Shown here: piece after piece, positions 22,770-34,252 of the stretch | How the letters are laid out: every line of letters starts with the position of its first letter | Numbering within the stretch: the stretch's first letter is position 1 | Source: Sistotremastrum niveocremeum HHB9708 | Lineage: Eukaryota > Basidiomycota > Agaricomycetes > Sistotremastrales > Sistotremastraceae | Assembly: GCA_001630475.1 (NCBI GenBank) | Contig: KV419413.1 | Coordinates: 102,552 to 166,551, forward strand | Length of the DNA: 64,000 nucleotides | Reading direction: 5' to 3' | The notes under the pieces: model-generated | Seen by the model: the letters and a program-made list of their open reading frames with translations, nothing else | What the model was told of the DNA's origin: nothing | The model's database searches: none | Translations under genes and position numbers: made by a program

Positions 22770-24521
22770 TCAGATGTTCAGACTCTGCGCAGAATCGACT
22801 TCAGAGACCCTGTCTAGCAAGTATCTCAATCCATCTAGACCCGAAGTCGAATATCCCTTCGAGGCCCTGAGCTCCTCAAGACGAACACCTTTCTGCTGTC
22901 GGAACTCTAGGAATCTCTTCATTCGCACACTGCTGAATCTCGTCCCCACACAGTCGATGGTCCTTAGCAGAGGACACACGATGTCCGACGTTTCCTCGAG
23001 GGCCGTCAAGAGTCTCTCGAAGTCGAGTTCCTGGGTACATACACGAATGCATGTGATGCTGCACCAGATGGTCAGGGCTTGAATTAGGTCAGCGAGGGAG
23101 GGCAAATTCCGGAATTGAATGTCGAGAACAGAGAGCTGCTTCGCGCGAGAAGCGAGTAGAGGCAATTCTCTGATTTCTGTGAATGACATCCGAGAGGGAG
23201 CGTAGTTAACGCTGACTGCACCTCGCAATTTGGACCTGGCGGAATATTTGATCTTCCTGGAGTCTCCATCAATCGTCAGTTGCACGGACTCTGAGAGACA
23301 GAGGCCCAGAAGGTCATGGAGTGAGTGATCCGCGAGCGTGTCCTCGCAAGTTCCTAAAGATAGAACAGCAGAAGGAGGGACTTCGAGATGTCTTAGTAAA
23401 ATGTGCATGGCGGATGTCGTGAGCACATCAACGGAGAGCACTTGCAGTTTGTCGAGCAAAATCACGGGATGATCTACGTGGATGCGATCATCAGGATCGG
23501 CTTCATGATTGATGATGGCACATTTCTCCAGGAGGGGAAAATCTCCGAGAAGGCTCAAAATCTCATGGATCGGAAGTAGACACCAATTAAATTCGACCTG
23601 AGTCAAATGGTTGAATGCCCGGGGAATGCGATGAGCGGGTCCGCAGAAATACATGGCACGAAGCAGCGGCGCGTTCATGTTCAACCCAAGAGCAGGGCCA
23701 TCAAAGACCGCGGCGTCGGACAACCGTAATACTTTGAGCGCACTGAACTCTTTCCATGCCAAATCAGTGGATAATAGAACTTCCAGAAGAGGGGAGTCCT
23801 CGCTCGGCTCTACGTGCCAGGTGATATCCAGATGTACGATACGGGGGATGATCTGACGAAGAGCTTCTCCGAGAAATCCCATGTTGATGGCAGAGGCGCT
23901 CTCGATGTTGGCAACATATGTCTTCAGGAGGAGATTGTCGCTTCGATCACGGACCAGTCTGAAAAGATTTGGAGAACATGGCAATACGACTCTGGACCAC
24001 AACGACGGAGTATGGATCGCGATTTGCCTCCATCGCGTGCACCTGTTGGAGTGAGAACAGGAATCTACGAGTAGACAAGGACTCACAGGGAGTATGCTGG
24101 GAAAATGTGGGGGTTTCCCGTGATTAAGTTTGGGTGCTGAGCCTCGATTCCGTATTGCAATATCGCTGTGATCAGTTCGTCTGGTAACCTGCCCAACGGT
24201 GTGCAGAGATTATGCTGCTCTTTCAGCACACGTGCAATATTTCGTTGAGCCACAGCAAGATCTTGATAACGTGCTCTTCATCAGCACTTCGACTCTGAAC
24301 GAATGGGACAGCCCCGCAATGAAGACTCACCTCCTTGTAAAATCTCCAGCTCTGGGCTCGGGTCATTCAGATTGACCCTTTGACTATCACAGAGGCTCTG
24401 GTTAGTAATAAATACAAGAGTCGGCCTCGTCCAATGCTTACATCACCTCTATCGCTTTCGTTTCGAAGCTGGAGCAGAGTTCGGATAACGCTTTCGACAG
24501 TTTTGAGGGAGTCGCCTTCAT
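22770..24521 (-). CDS. F-box-like/LRR protein K
   Basis: Exons 24521-24442, 24383-24331, 24261-24087 and 24042-22770 join in phase to 526 aa. Exon 1 encodes MKATPSKLSKALSELCSSFE, the clearest example of the family N-terminal motif. Exon 3 gives CTPLGRLPDELITAILQYG, and exon 4 starts CTRWRQIAIHTPSLWSR. The C-terminal part is leucine-rich and closes with VCPLLRTIDCVGTRF, RMKRFLEFRQQKG. The last intron is only 44 nt. Predicted SCF substrate receptor by fold. It stands alone between the hAT and Harbinger elements, 200 bp from the latter. Confidence 0.8.
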
Positions 24522-24979
24522 GCTGTACCGCGAACGCCGCAGTCTCAGAGTGAGCAGATGGAGAACAGAAAATATTGGAAGTGAGAATTAGGTGCTCGCT
24601 GGGTTGGATGTAGCGTAAGTACAATATATCCAACGAGGATGACACTCAACGGCCTTGCCAAGGGAGAATGGCCTGAGATATCCGGGCACCGATTCCGAAC
24701 TTCGAAATAGTGCAGTAAAATAGCAAGAGGCAAGTTAGAGCCCGTTCGGCGCGTTGCGAACTTTTGGCCGCGCCCACCAAAAAAGTTCGCAACATGTCGC
24801 GTCAGTCTTCTTTCGCAATAGTTCGTAGATTTTCGCAATGTACCTGTTCGGCGCACCATTCGCAACACCCAGTTGCAACTCGGAATGTTCGCAACACTAT
24901 CAAAATCGTACTTGGGCTCTGAGTAGAAGTCCGTTTTGCCCCAACCCAACCCCAACTTGAACCGCGCTCACCTCAATCC

Positions 24980-26727
24980 ATGGCCCCAAAGGCTTCTAAG
25001 GCTCTCCCAAAAGCTGATGCTTCTCAAGAAAGCAATGAAGAAGATAATATGGAAAATAATTCAGCAGAGAAAGCTTCGAGAGCTGTATGGACTAGTGCTG
25101 AAGAAGCCAAGCTTGTTGATGTCCTCATGGATAACACTGCACTTCAAGCAGAATCCGGATGGAAGAAATCAGTTTGGACTACTTGTACTACTGCTTTGAA
25201 GGAGGGATTCCCGGAAATCAAGCCAGCAAAGGGCTGTACACAGTGCAAAAATCGCTGGGAAAGGGTTTGTTTCGTTCGAAAATCAATTCAAAAATAGTGC
25301 ACATGACTCGTCTATCTAGATGAAAGGGGAATATAAACTCATAAAGTGGTTGCGAAACCAATCAGGCTTTGGCTGGAACGCCGGAAAGCAGACTGTCACT
25401 GCCGACGATGAAGTATGGGCAGCACTTATGAAGCCAATGCCTCTGGTACATCTCCATTCCAATCTACGCTGCCAGATTATAACCATCCAGCAGGCCAAGA
25501 AAAAGAAATTACAACCGTTCCAGAAGAAGGCGTTCCCTCTGTTCGACACGCTTGGAGCTCTCGTTGACGGTGTCATGGCTCAAGGTTCAAGGGCCTTGAT
25601 TCCGGGAAATATTGGAGGCAACGAGGCAAGGGCAGCAGCGGAGAGAGATGCGATGACGGCGCTGGCAAGCAAGCCTGCTGAAGTTGAAGAGGAAGAAGAA
25701 GACGATGAAGATCACGATGACGATGAAGGCAACACAGACTCACTCGAAACCAACACCATTATCAAATCTTCTGACATCGATCCGTCCTTGAGGAACACCA
25801 GTACAGCATCGTCAGCTACCCCCACTCCTCGCTCTGGTACTCCAGCGTCCAGCTCCAGAATCCCAACAAAGCGAAAGCGGGCTACTGCTGCTGGTTCGCT
25901 TGACGACATGACGGCAGTGCTGTCGAAGATCGGGGAGACATATTCTCAAGAGAGGTTGGCGGAGGAGAAAGCGTCTGGCGTAGAGTTCCAAGGTCCAGTC
26001 CACGTGACTGGTCGTATTGGGCAACCGGACCAAAGTCGCGACTGGACTGCAGTTGCCAGTTGCCTTGGTTTCTGAAAATCAGGCAACTGGCAACTGCAGT
26101 CATGACCAGTCGTGACCACGGTCGCGACCGCTGCTCAGGGAAGACCCTTAAGGGTCCCCAACCAGGGTGTTCAGAGGGTTATGTAGTGGTATTTTCCCCA
26201 TGTATGAGCATGTATTCATGGTATATGATATATATACAGTATATATGTGATCAATAGACACTAATAGACTATATATAAGAGGGTAAAACAATATATTAAT
26301 CATTAAAATATTATATTTATAGGGCAGGCAACTGGTCGTGACTGGTCATTTGATGACTGGTTGCCGGACCGTGACTGCAGTTGCAGTTGCCAGTCATGGA
26401 CATTTTGGAATTTGGCAACCAGTCGCAGTTGCCAGTCACGAGGAATTTTGGAAAAAGTCCAGTCACGACTGGACTTTGGAACTCTAGTCTGGCGAGATTC
26501 CACCCAGCCCAGTCAGGCGCAAAACAGCGATCCAGCAAGTCGAGAAGGATGGATGTACGGATCAACAAGTGGCGATAGCGGGTGTGATATTCAAGGATGT
26601 GATAGAGGCAGACATGTACATGTCAATGTCCCGAGAGACTGCACGAAAGATATGGCTTGGGATACAAATCGATGAATATGAGGCAAGCGCTGCAGCACGG
26701 CGTCGGGCTCAGAGTGGGATTTCTTAG
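24980..26727 (+). pseudogene. Harbinger Myb/SANT-like accessory gene, split by a MITE
   Basis: Exons 24980-25264, 25320-25445 and 25494 onward encode a Myb_DNA-bind_3-type domain (VWTSAEEAKLVDVL, then CTQCKNRWERMKGEY, then LIKWLRNQSGFGW). An acidic linker and a basic stretch (PTKRKRATAAG) follow. In PIF/Harbinger elements such a protein partners the transposase by binding the element ends and aiding nuclear import. At 25980 the frame runs into a hAT-type MITE; beyond it, from 26495, the same frame continues to a stop at 26727 if the MITE and one 8 bp duplication are ignored (376 aa in total). The intact form is therefore recent. The 48 nt third intron (25446-25493) is inferred from family spacing. 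Confidence 0.82.
25981..26486. mobile_element. hAT-type MITE nested in the Harbinger element
   Basis: The 506 bp element begins TAGAGTTCCAAGGTCCAGTC and ends with the near-complement, and is flanked by a perfect 8 bp duplication GTCTGGCG (25973-25980, 26487-26494). The interior holds many copies of CAGTTGCCAGT and ACTGGTCGTGAC units near both ends and an AT-rich middle. It has no coding capacity. Confidence 0.92.
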
Positions 26728-26761
26728 GTAGACTCGGTAGCAAGATGTATTACAGCACAAG

Positions 26762-28114
26762 CTATATAATACGAGCCGGCAATCGTCGTCGAGAGCTTTG
26801 TGATAGCACAGATTGATAGTTCATCCACATTGCCTCAGCTATGGCATCCCTCCGATCATCTGCTGTGTCCAATCCCATGTCCTCACCTGCACCTCCAGCT
26901 TCGTATCGAGCCTGATTCTCCGCTGCATCTCGTTCCTTCTCGAGTGCATCTGCATCTTCTGGATCAAACGTTTTGACAAAATTTGAAAGTGCACAGCACG
27001 CCGGAACAATGCATGCTTGGGCTTCTGTGCTGTAGTCATTGTGCTCCCGCAAGATCTTCCAGCGCTTCTTCAATACCCCAAAAATCCTCTCAACGACATT
27101 ACGCAGAGATGAATGTCGGAGGTTGTATAACTCCTTGGCATTTTGTGGTCTGATGTATAATATCAGAAAATACAGCCAATAAAAGAAGCTCAGAAAAGAT
27201 CGTTACCGTTCATTGCCCACAGCCCACTCTCGGAGATGATATCGCACACCTCTATAGGGTGTGAGGAGCATCGGAGAGGATCCAAATCCAGCATCAGCAA
27301 GGAAATATTTGCCTTCTGGTAACTGAAATCCCTTTGCGACGGCATCCTGGAATACAAGACTGTCGTGCGCACTCCCTTCCCAGCCGCTCATCAAAAAGAC
27401 GAATCTCATGTCGAATGAGCATGCGGCGAGGACATTCTGTGTGACGTCTCCCTTTCGATTGCGATAGCGCGGTCGTTCGCTTGACGTTGGATGTGCTAGG
27501 ATGTGTGTACCATCAATTGCGCCAACGGCATCCTTGAAATATGGATAGAACTTGGGGGACTCATAGACTTCGGGTGGGGTGGAGGCAGTAGGAAGGGTGA
27601 CATAGGTGTTATAAAAGGAGCCACATAGAAATTCTAAAACCCGATGAAATGAGCTGTCATAGAGATTGGCACTTGCGGCTTCAAAGAACGAGATAATATC
27701 GCACCGAGAAATTGTATCCCCACTTCTTTGAAACCTCTCTGCCACTTTTCGATTTGACAGATTCGTGACGCAAATGTACAGGAAGATTGCTACCTGCTCT
27801 TCTGTCGAGACTGATCGGCTGTTGTCGAGGCCACGGAGACGTAGATCACGAGTGAGTTGACAGAATACATGCTTATGCATGCCGAGATTGTTGTACATCC
27901 TTGAAGGATGACCATCCAAGAGCTCCACGATCCAAGCATCGCCTCGTAGGATGGAGTTGTGGACTGGCTTGACTCCTAGGATCGATTGTGCAACTGTAGC
28001 TGCTGCGCACCCTGCTATCAAGGATCCCAATATTATGACAAGCTTCTTTCGTCTTTTGATGGCTTTCTTTCGTATCTTTTGTAGTTGGAGAGAAGTTGGG
28101 GAGATAATAGCCAT
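26762..28114 (-). CDS. PIF/Harbinger DDE transposase
   Basis: Two exons (28114-27207, 27149-26762) give 431 aa from an ATG. The catalytic triad is visible: D201 in AVGAIDGTH, D274 in YFLADAGFGSS and E323 in NVVERIFGVLKKRW. The stretch YRNRKGDVTQNVLAACSFD with GWEGSAHDSLVF between them is typical of the DDE_4 endonuclease family. An N-terminal helix-turn-helix-like segment with STEEQVAIFLYI precedes the core, and a basic segment (RKKAIKRRKK) is near the N-terminus. All key residues are present and no stop interrupts it, so it could be functional. The frame sits entirely within the element, tail to tail with the Myb-like gene. Confidence 0.94.
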
Positions 28115-28260
28115 TACTACTGATGTCAGGTACTATCGAACAGCAAGTCATATGTTGCGAATGAAATTCGCGCAATGCGGTTTCTGCGAATTCCGCGCGA
28201 CGGAAACCGCAGTTTATTTTCGCCACAATATTTTGGCGCAACGTGCCGAACGGGCTCTTA

Positions 28261-29795
28261 ATGAAGCTTGAATCTATCTAGCAATCTTATTGATTGTTAA
28301 TATCATGTAAGATACCAGTAAGATAGTCGGTCAGTCCTCAAGTCCCTCATTTCCTCGAAAAATGCCTGTAAATCTAGTGGGTGAGTATAGTCTTGCTATA
28401 TTACTGGCAGGTCGAGCTCGCCACCATACGATCGCCTAGCAAAGCGATACGCACTTTGAGAAAGGGATGCGACCGTGTCAGATCCTGTTGGTAATCTAGT
28501 TTAGCCGGACTGAAGGGGAAATGGAGTGAGGATAAGGTCCGAGCGATCCAGTGCCCGACAGGCTGGTCATCGGCTCGGCTTCGTGAAGTCGGCATAGGTG
28601 ACCGCACGTACCCGTGGAGTAACCGACCGACTGAGACGAAGTAGGCCGCATATAGTGTAGTATTTTAGTATACACGGTTTCAGGACTAGCATAAAATTGT
28701 AGGAAAAGTTGTATGTAAGGACTCGCTATTCTAGTGATAAATACATCTTTATATCTACCAAATAACCTGCGCGACAACAGATCCAACGAGCCCTAGGCCT
28801 GTGGGTGACGAATGATCGCAGGTCCATTGGCACATGCGAACTTTGGAACAAATCATTAGAGTGTTTGCGATGTGGAGCCAGCTCTAAATTTACATTGCGG
28901 AGTTCAAAAATGGCATTGCGTGTCGCCAATTCAAGGGGCCTTTTTTTTTTTTTTTTGTATATCAGGTCTTTTTTTTTATTAAGGCCCTCGGCGACTACCC
29001 ACCTCGGCGATTAGCCTATTTAGGAGGCCTTATCTCCGTAGCCGACGGTTATGTCCGGTTATGTCCTTTATCTCCGAGATGCCGTCGGAGATTGAAAATC
29101 TGCCGATCCCGGATCCTTGGTTTATCGCCACCCGATGATCCAAATAAGGGTCAATCCAGGTGCCTACGACTGTGGACATGACGAGAGGGCGCAAAACATG
29201 TTGGATTGACTCATGTATAGTACCAAACCTAGTTATAAGCCTGTAGAAACAATTAAAAAAATCGTTACTTTTTTTTATTTAAGGACCTCTTCGACAACCC
29301 ACCACACCTACCTGATATACCGGCATTTGCCGATGACGTACCCTTGCGCCAATTGGCTCTTTAGACATCGCAATGAGGCTTGAACCTCAAGTAAATTTGA
29401 CTTAAATTTGACGAATCACTGCAGAATCAGTGTTAAATCATATACCTGACCTGTGCCAATGAAACGAACCAAGAGAAATGACTTGACGGCGATCGACGTC
29501 ATGGAGAACTTTCATTTTGGAGAAGCCGGATCGGAACTCGGGGGTTTAGTTTTTCACCACATGCACGAAATAAATCTGTGAGGACCAGAGGCAGGCAGCT
29601 GAAGACCAGTGTGATGCTTGAATAGCACCCAATATTCATCATCAAAGCTCCCAAAGACATTCAACCGGATGGTGAATGCTTTCATATTTTTGTCGTCTAA
29701 AGAGCCAATTGGCGACACGCAATCACTTTTCGGCTACTGCAACGGATTTAAGGAGCTAACTCCATACCGCAAGCTCTCTATTGCTCCGGATGCCT
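28261..29795. other. Intergenic stretch, decayed repeats
   Basis: No gene is supported. It holds an A/T homopolymer run near 28.94 kb, two similar stretches (TTTATTAAGGCCCTCGGCGA near 28.97 kb and TTTATTTAAGGACCTCTTCG near 29.27 kb) that look like decayed copies of one repeat, and a 20 bp perfect inverted pair described separately. Confidence 0.45.
29347..29714. repeat. 20 bp inverted repeat pair 368 bp apart
   Basis: CGCCAATTGGCTCTTTAGAC (29347-29366) recurs as its exact complement at 29695-29714. It may be the ends of a small MITE, but no target duplication was found. Confidence 0.35.
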
Positions 29796-31559
29796 CTATC
29801 CTGAAGATTGAAGCACGACCACACAATCCGAGGCAATCCTCAATTCGCCGAGAGGAGCACACATCTGCTTTCGAAGGGCGAGAAAGGGTGCGATCCGAGT
29901 GCTACAGACTTTGGTACCTGTGCAATCGAGGGTCTTGAGAAGCGGGCAGATCAGCTCTGGGACATTTTCGAGAGCCGCCAATAATTTCTCAAAATTAGAT
30001 TCGTCGGTTTGGACACGGAGGGAGGATATGAGGGGCCAAGAATTGAGAGACCGGATTAGATCGTGTGTAGATGGAAGTGAATCGGTCTGGAGATGGATAT
30101 GCGATAGATTGGAGGGATATGAGGCAAGTGTTGGGAGATTAAGAGCGGTAAGTTTGAGGGCCGCAGGGTCCGACCAGGCAAAAGGAATCACGTTCAAGTG
30201 CGTGATTTCAATTTGACGTCCGGTCTTTGAAGTCAAAGTATAGACAGCCTGGTCGTCGCGTTTCACAATCTTGAATTCGTCGCTCGTGGACATATATGGG
30301 CCGAGGAAATCCGCAAGCGCGACCGCTCCGGGATCCGCTTTGTAGATCTTTGCAGATATGCTTAAAGAGTCTGGACAACCGAGACGGACAATCGTGTCCC
30401 GAAGTTGAGACAGGTATATGATACTCAAGGAAAACCTTTTTAGGTTCTTCAATGAGAGGTTGGGAATGCCTGAAGCAACGGCGCTAGTCAGGGGATGACC
30501 AATGACGTCACACTGTTCAATCGAAGGAAAGTGTGATAGCATCTTGAACAGGGTTGTAAACGATAATGTGTTCCCGTTTGTGTTCCATCGCAGAGTTGTG
30601 AGACTCTCAACGGGAGACGAAGGGGCAAACTGAAAGGGTCCGGCCAGGACTAACGTTCTAAGCTGCGGGGTGTTAAGAGTATAGATCTCTTCCTTTCGTC
30701 CCCAGGAGGCACTGGTAGCTCGAATATGAAGCGTCTTCAGGGTACTAAATTCTGCTTCCCCGGCATATTGCACCAAGAAGTCGCCAAGTCCTCGAGTGTG
30801 CTTGGACTCCCAATCAAGGTGCAGTTGGGAGATCCGAGGAATGACTTGTCGAAGAGCATTCCCAGCTGTGCCAATAGTTGGATCTCTATCGCTCAATATC
30901 TCTTTATTAGTGACGTGGACGTGGATCTGGAGAGCAGACTGCTTGCTGCGCTCAAGGAAGAGAGCGAATAGATTCGCTGGCATGGGGAGCGATATCTCGG
31001 ACCACAAGCAGGAGGCGTTGGTCGCAACGGCTCGCCACCTTGTACATCTGTGTTCCCATGTAATGAGCAACTAGATACTGGATACGACACAAACTGACAT
31101 GCTCACAATAAGTATGCATGAGGAATCCTGACACCTTTTCGGGAAGATTTGGATAAATCGTCATCCACCAATGACTTGCAGTACCGAAGAATCTCCACGA
31201 TCAACTCATCGGTCAAGCGTCCAATCGGCGTACATATGTTCAGTTGTCGTTTGACTGCAAAGTTGGCGCGGATCAGCCTCTGCTCCGTTTCGAGCAAGTC
31301 TAATGGAAAATCATCCTTCAATTTGTCTGTCTCAGAAAAAAAACGATTATACTCACGGCGGCGGACACTCTCTGTTGTATTACCTGGGTGGTGTGGATCC
31401 AGATTCATAAGTCGTTCAGGACTATCCAGGCGAATCTTTGAGCATTGAGCTTCATTTAAGAGAAACCGTATACCCTCCGGTCGTGACCTCGGCTTCGAGG
31501 TCTGAACAGAGAGCAGAGAGCTCTACTGCTGTCGATTTCGCAGTAGCTTCGGTTTCCAT
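29796..31559 (-). CDS. F-box-like/LRR protein D
   Basis: Proposed exons 31559-31488, 31435-31384, 31326-31107 and 31047-29796 give 531 aa. Exon 1 contains ELSALCSDLEAE; exon 3 carries CTPIGRLTDELIVEILRYC; exon 4 opens CTRWRAVATNASCLW. The end block reads LICPLLKTLDCTGTKVCSTR. The exon 1-2 and 2-3 borders use weaker donors (GTCACG, GTAATA); a GTGAGT further on would leave a 30 nt intron, and straight read-through between exons 2 and 3 is also open, so the middle of the N-terminus is uncertain. It is divergent from the DUF6535 gene E (288 bp between starts). Predicted SCF substrate receptor by fold. Confidence 0.75.
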
Positions 31560-31847
31560 CAGGCCTACAGGTCTCTCTTCTGGTCTCTCCGCTAGTTGAG
31601 GGATTGGATGGAAGAAATTCGGAAGCGTTGGCACTGGAGGTGAACGTTGAACGTTGAACGGAGACGCGGAATGAGAGCGAGACTCGGAGGTCTCAAGTAC
31701 ACCAGCAAAGCAGCCTATCCCATACGATGAGCGTCCATATCTCGGTCGTTGGACTCGCTATGGTTAGCTCTGGCGGTCAACTTCAAGTTTGGGACAAGTC
31801 TCACGCTGTGGCATGGATATTGCTACTCGCTCTTGGATTGCCCCATT

Positions 31848-34040
31848 ATGCCTGGCTCTCCAGTTTCGGTGCACATCAACGATATCGAGCTCAATTCACC
31901 CCACGATACATCAACCCCATCCCATGATCTATTCAACAGTCCTATTTTCCATCGGCTTTTGACTTTGGTAGCCGAGCAGACTGCGATTCTCAGAGAGCAG
32001 AAAGAGACCCTCCTGGACCACGGAAAGAAATTGGAAACTCTGGCCCATGATGCAGTAAGCAGTGAGATATATCAAAAGTCTGCGTGCGTACTCCTCTGAT
32101 CTCCATGTTGTTAGATGACCAGCCATACGATGCTGACCCCGAGCCTATGAAGAACGAGCAAACGTGGAGTGCAGTCTACGAGATCGCAACGGCAAAAATG
32201 AAAGAGGAAGCGGACGAATGGAAGGGCCTGATGGATGTGTCGCTAGTCTTCGTGAGCATTAATATTCTTATGTTCGCTCATATACATTCGTTGACTCAGG
32301 TCAGATAGCCATTTTCTTGACAGTGCTCACGGCTTTTCTTGTCCCCGCTGCGCAAATTCTACTTCCAGATTCTCCACCTTCAGAAAGCTTTGTGGACGGT
32401 TCAACTTTGCCTCCTTTGCCGCCAAGCTCTGACGAGAATGTCTGTGCATTATATTATCTGGCATTGATCACGGCTGTAGGTCTCATTCCAACTGTGCTTC
32501 TTAAATTACTCAAAAGAAGGGACAGATGTGCAACGCCGTTCTCTGTGTGATCGGACGTCAGTGGGTTGCAAAACTCTTGAGCCGACCAAGTGGCAGAACA
32601 CATCGAGAGAGAACGATACGGTTCGAAGAGCGAAAACGTTTAGCAAACGGCTGGATCAAACCTCTCGTCACTGTCCTCTATTGGTCACTACTCCTTTCCA
32701 TCGGTCTCTTCGTCGCAGGCCTTCTATACCGGCTCCAAAATCTATCAAAGTCTTTTGACGAGAATGCGGCCAGCTTGCAAGCGACTTGGTCGCTAGGCGT
32801 CGCAATGGTGGCAATAATCATTGCGGGCATCACGGCCACGACCGTCCATGCCATCCGATTCGAAAGCTCTCCATTTGATGGATTATCAAGCAGGATTGGC
32901 GTCAAGATTGTCGATTTAGCGGCGAGACGATGGAAATCGATTGGGAGCTGGAGAATCAGAGTGGACTGCGAGTCTCCGAGCACACTTCTCAGGGCCTATA
33001 TGAGCCTCATTGCAGATGCGCACGACCGAAAGCTCCTCGATCGTGCCGTCGCATCGTTCTCGTATGCTGCCTCAGTCAACTCTGGAGAACACATGATGGA
33101 CCTCGTGCGAGAAGCCTACGAGCGTTTCATGGCAACAGACAGCTCACTTCGCGTCCGCGAAACAGTCAAAGCTCAGATCTCACGCTTCTCTCGCGACTGC
33201 CACAAAGTTCTATGGGAAGCAGGTGCTGTTACATCGGAGCCTAACACTGAACTTATCGACTTCCTCCTCAAACGTTGTCACTTCCCTAACGACTTCCCCG
33301 CATACGCTACATTTATGTCCTACACAGAGAAGAACCGGGATCTCCGCAAACTCGGGACGCTCTCTGTGGACGAATGCATCGCCAAGGTCTTATGCACGTA
33401 TGACCAGAATGGGCGCTTAGGCGATCGGAATCAGATCTTCAATCAGGCTGTCTTCTACAGCCAATCGCTTCTTCGTGAAAGGAGGGAGAATGATGTCGCC
33501 CGCATCCTGCTTCATGTCGACCCCTTATCAGTCATCCGATCCTTCATGCGATGCCAGTACGAATCCAGCTTTCTCTCCCTGAAGCATCTCCTCTCTTTCA
33601 TCGTTCGGAACCGCGAATTTGAGGCTCTACACTGCGTCAATAAATTCCTGAAGAATCCTCCAAGCAATATCAGATACGACGTCGTCTCAAGAGTCCTCCA
33701 CGACATCGCTTTCTCTCAGATTCCGTTCCCCGATGACTTTGATCCTTCACCGATCATTCGCTTCGCCTCTCAATATTCGTATCCGGATCCCACAAATTTG
33801 GAGATAGGGCTCATCTATCTCAATCGTTCTGAGCCCTCGAACCTATCTGATCCAGCTGCTGTCTTCGACTTCGTCCGCCTCTGTTTGGAGACGGAATTTC
33901 CAGCTCAATATCATTTGACATATTCGAGAAAGGATATTCGTGAACAAGCAGAAGAGGCTTTGCAGCGTCTCTCTTGTCTTGAACACGGGCCTCTTCCTCC
34001 ATTTCCCTTATTGCCTGTAAATATGACATCGGCCGAATAG
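31848..34040 (+). CDS. DUF6535-type membrane protein E
   Basis: Four exons (31848-32061, 32115-32251, 32305-32475, 32526-34040) give 678 aa in phase. The N-terminus has a short coiled-coil-like stretch (LLTLVAEQTAILREQKETLL), then the domain start WSAVYEIATAKMKEEADEWK. Four hydrophobic helices follow: LVFIAIFLTVLTAFLVPA (about 115-135), ALYYLALITAMCNAVLCVIG (about 162-184), VLYWSLLLSIGLFVAGLLY (about 223-243) and VAMVAIIIAGITATTVHAI (about 264-283), with a basic loop (RTHRERTIRFEERKR) between the second and third. This matches DUF6535, a basidiomycete-expanded domain of unknown function. The roughly 390-residue C-terminal part is soluble and helical with no recognised domain. Its paralogue F lies 3 kb to the right on the other strand. 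Confidence 0.82.
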
Positions 34041-34252
34041 TCATCTACCTCCACTGCTGTGTCTTTCTTGGGAAGTTCGACCACAAATCCTACAACGTCG
34101 CCTTGATAATCATCGAAGCTGTTTACAAGCTACCATTCTTTTCCATGCAAACATCAACAAGCACATCGTCCTGATCGGACTCCGAGGCTCCTGCCGACAT
34201 CGTAAGGATTAGGGAGATTTTAATCGGTCAGAAAAGGACAATGAAGCCTAAC

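Larger units (their letters stand above)
24738..28257. mobile_element. PIF/Harbinger transposon (two genes)
   Basis: Terminal inverted repeats start GAGCCCGTTCGGC at both ends (the inverted right end is nearly the same for about 21 bp), and the 3 bp target duplication is TTA (24735-24737, 28258-28260), the hallmark of this superfamily. The 3520 bp element carries a Myb/SANT-like gene on the plus strand and a DDE transposase on the minus strand, converging. A 506 bp hAT-type MITE sits in the Myb-like gene. Confidence 0.94.

Noticed and set aside
28936-28956. T-run as the tail of a LINE/SINE
   Set aside because: No target duplication, no LINE coding sequence and no internal promoter boxes.
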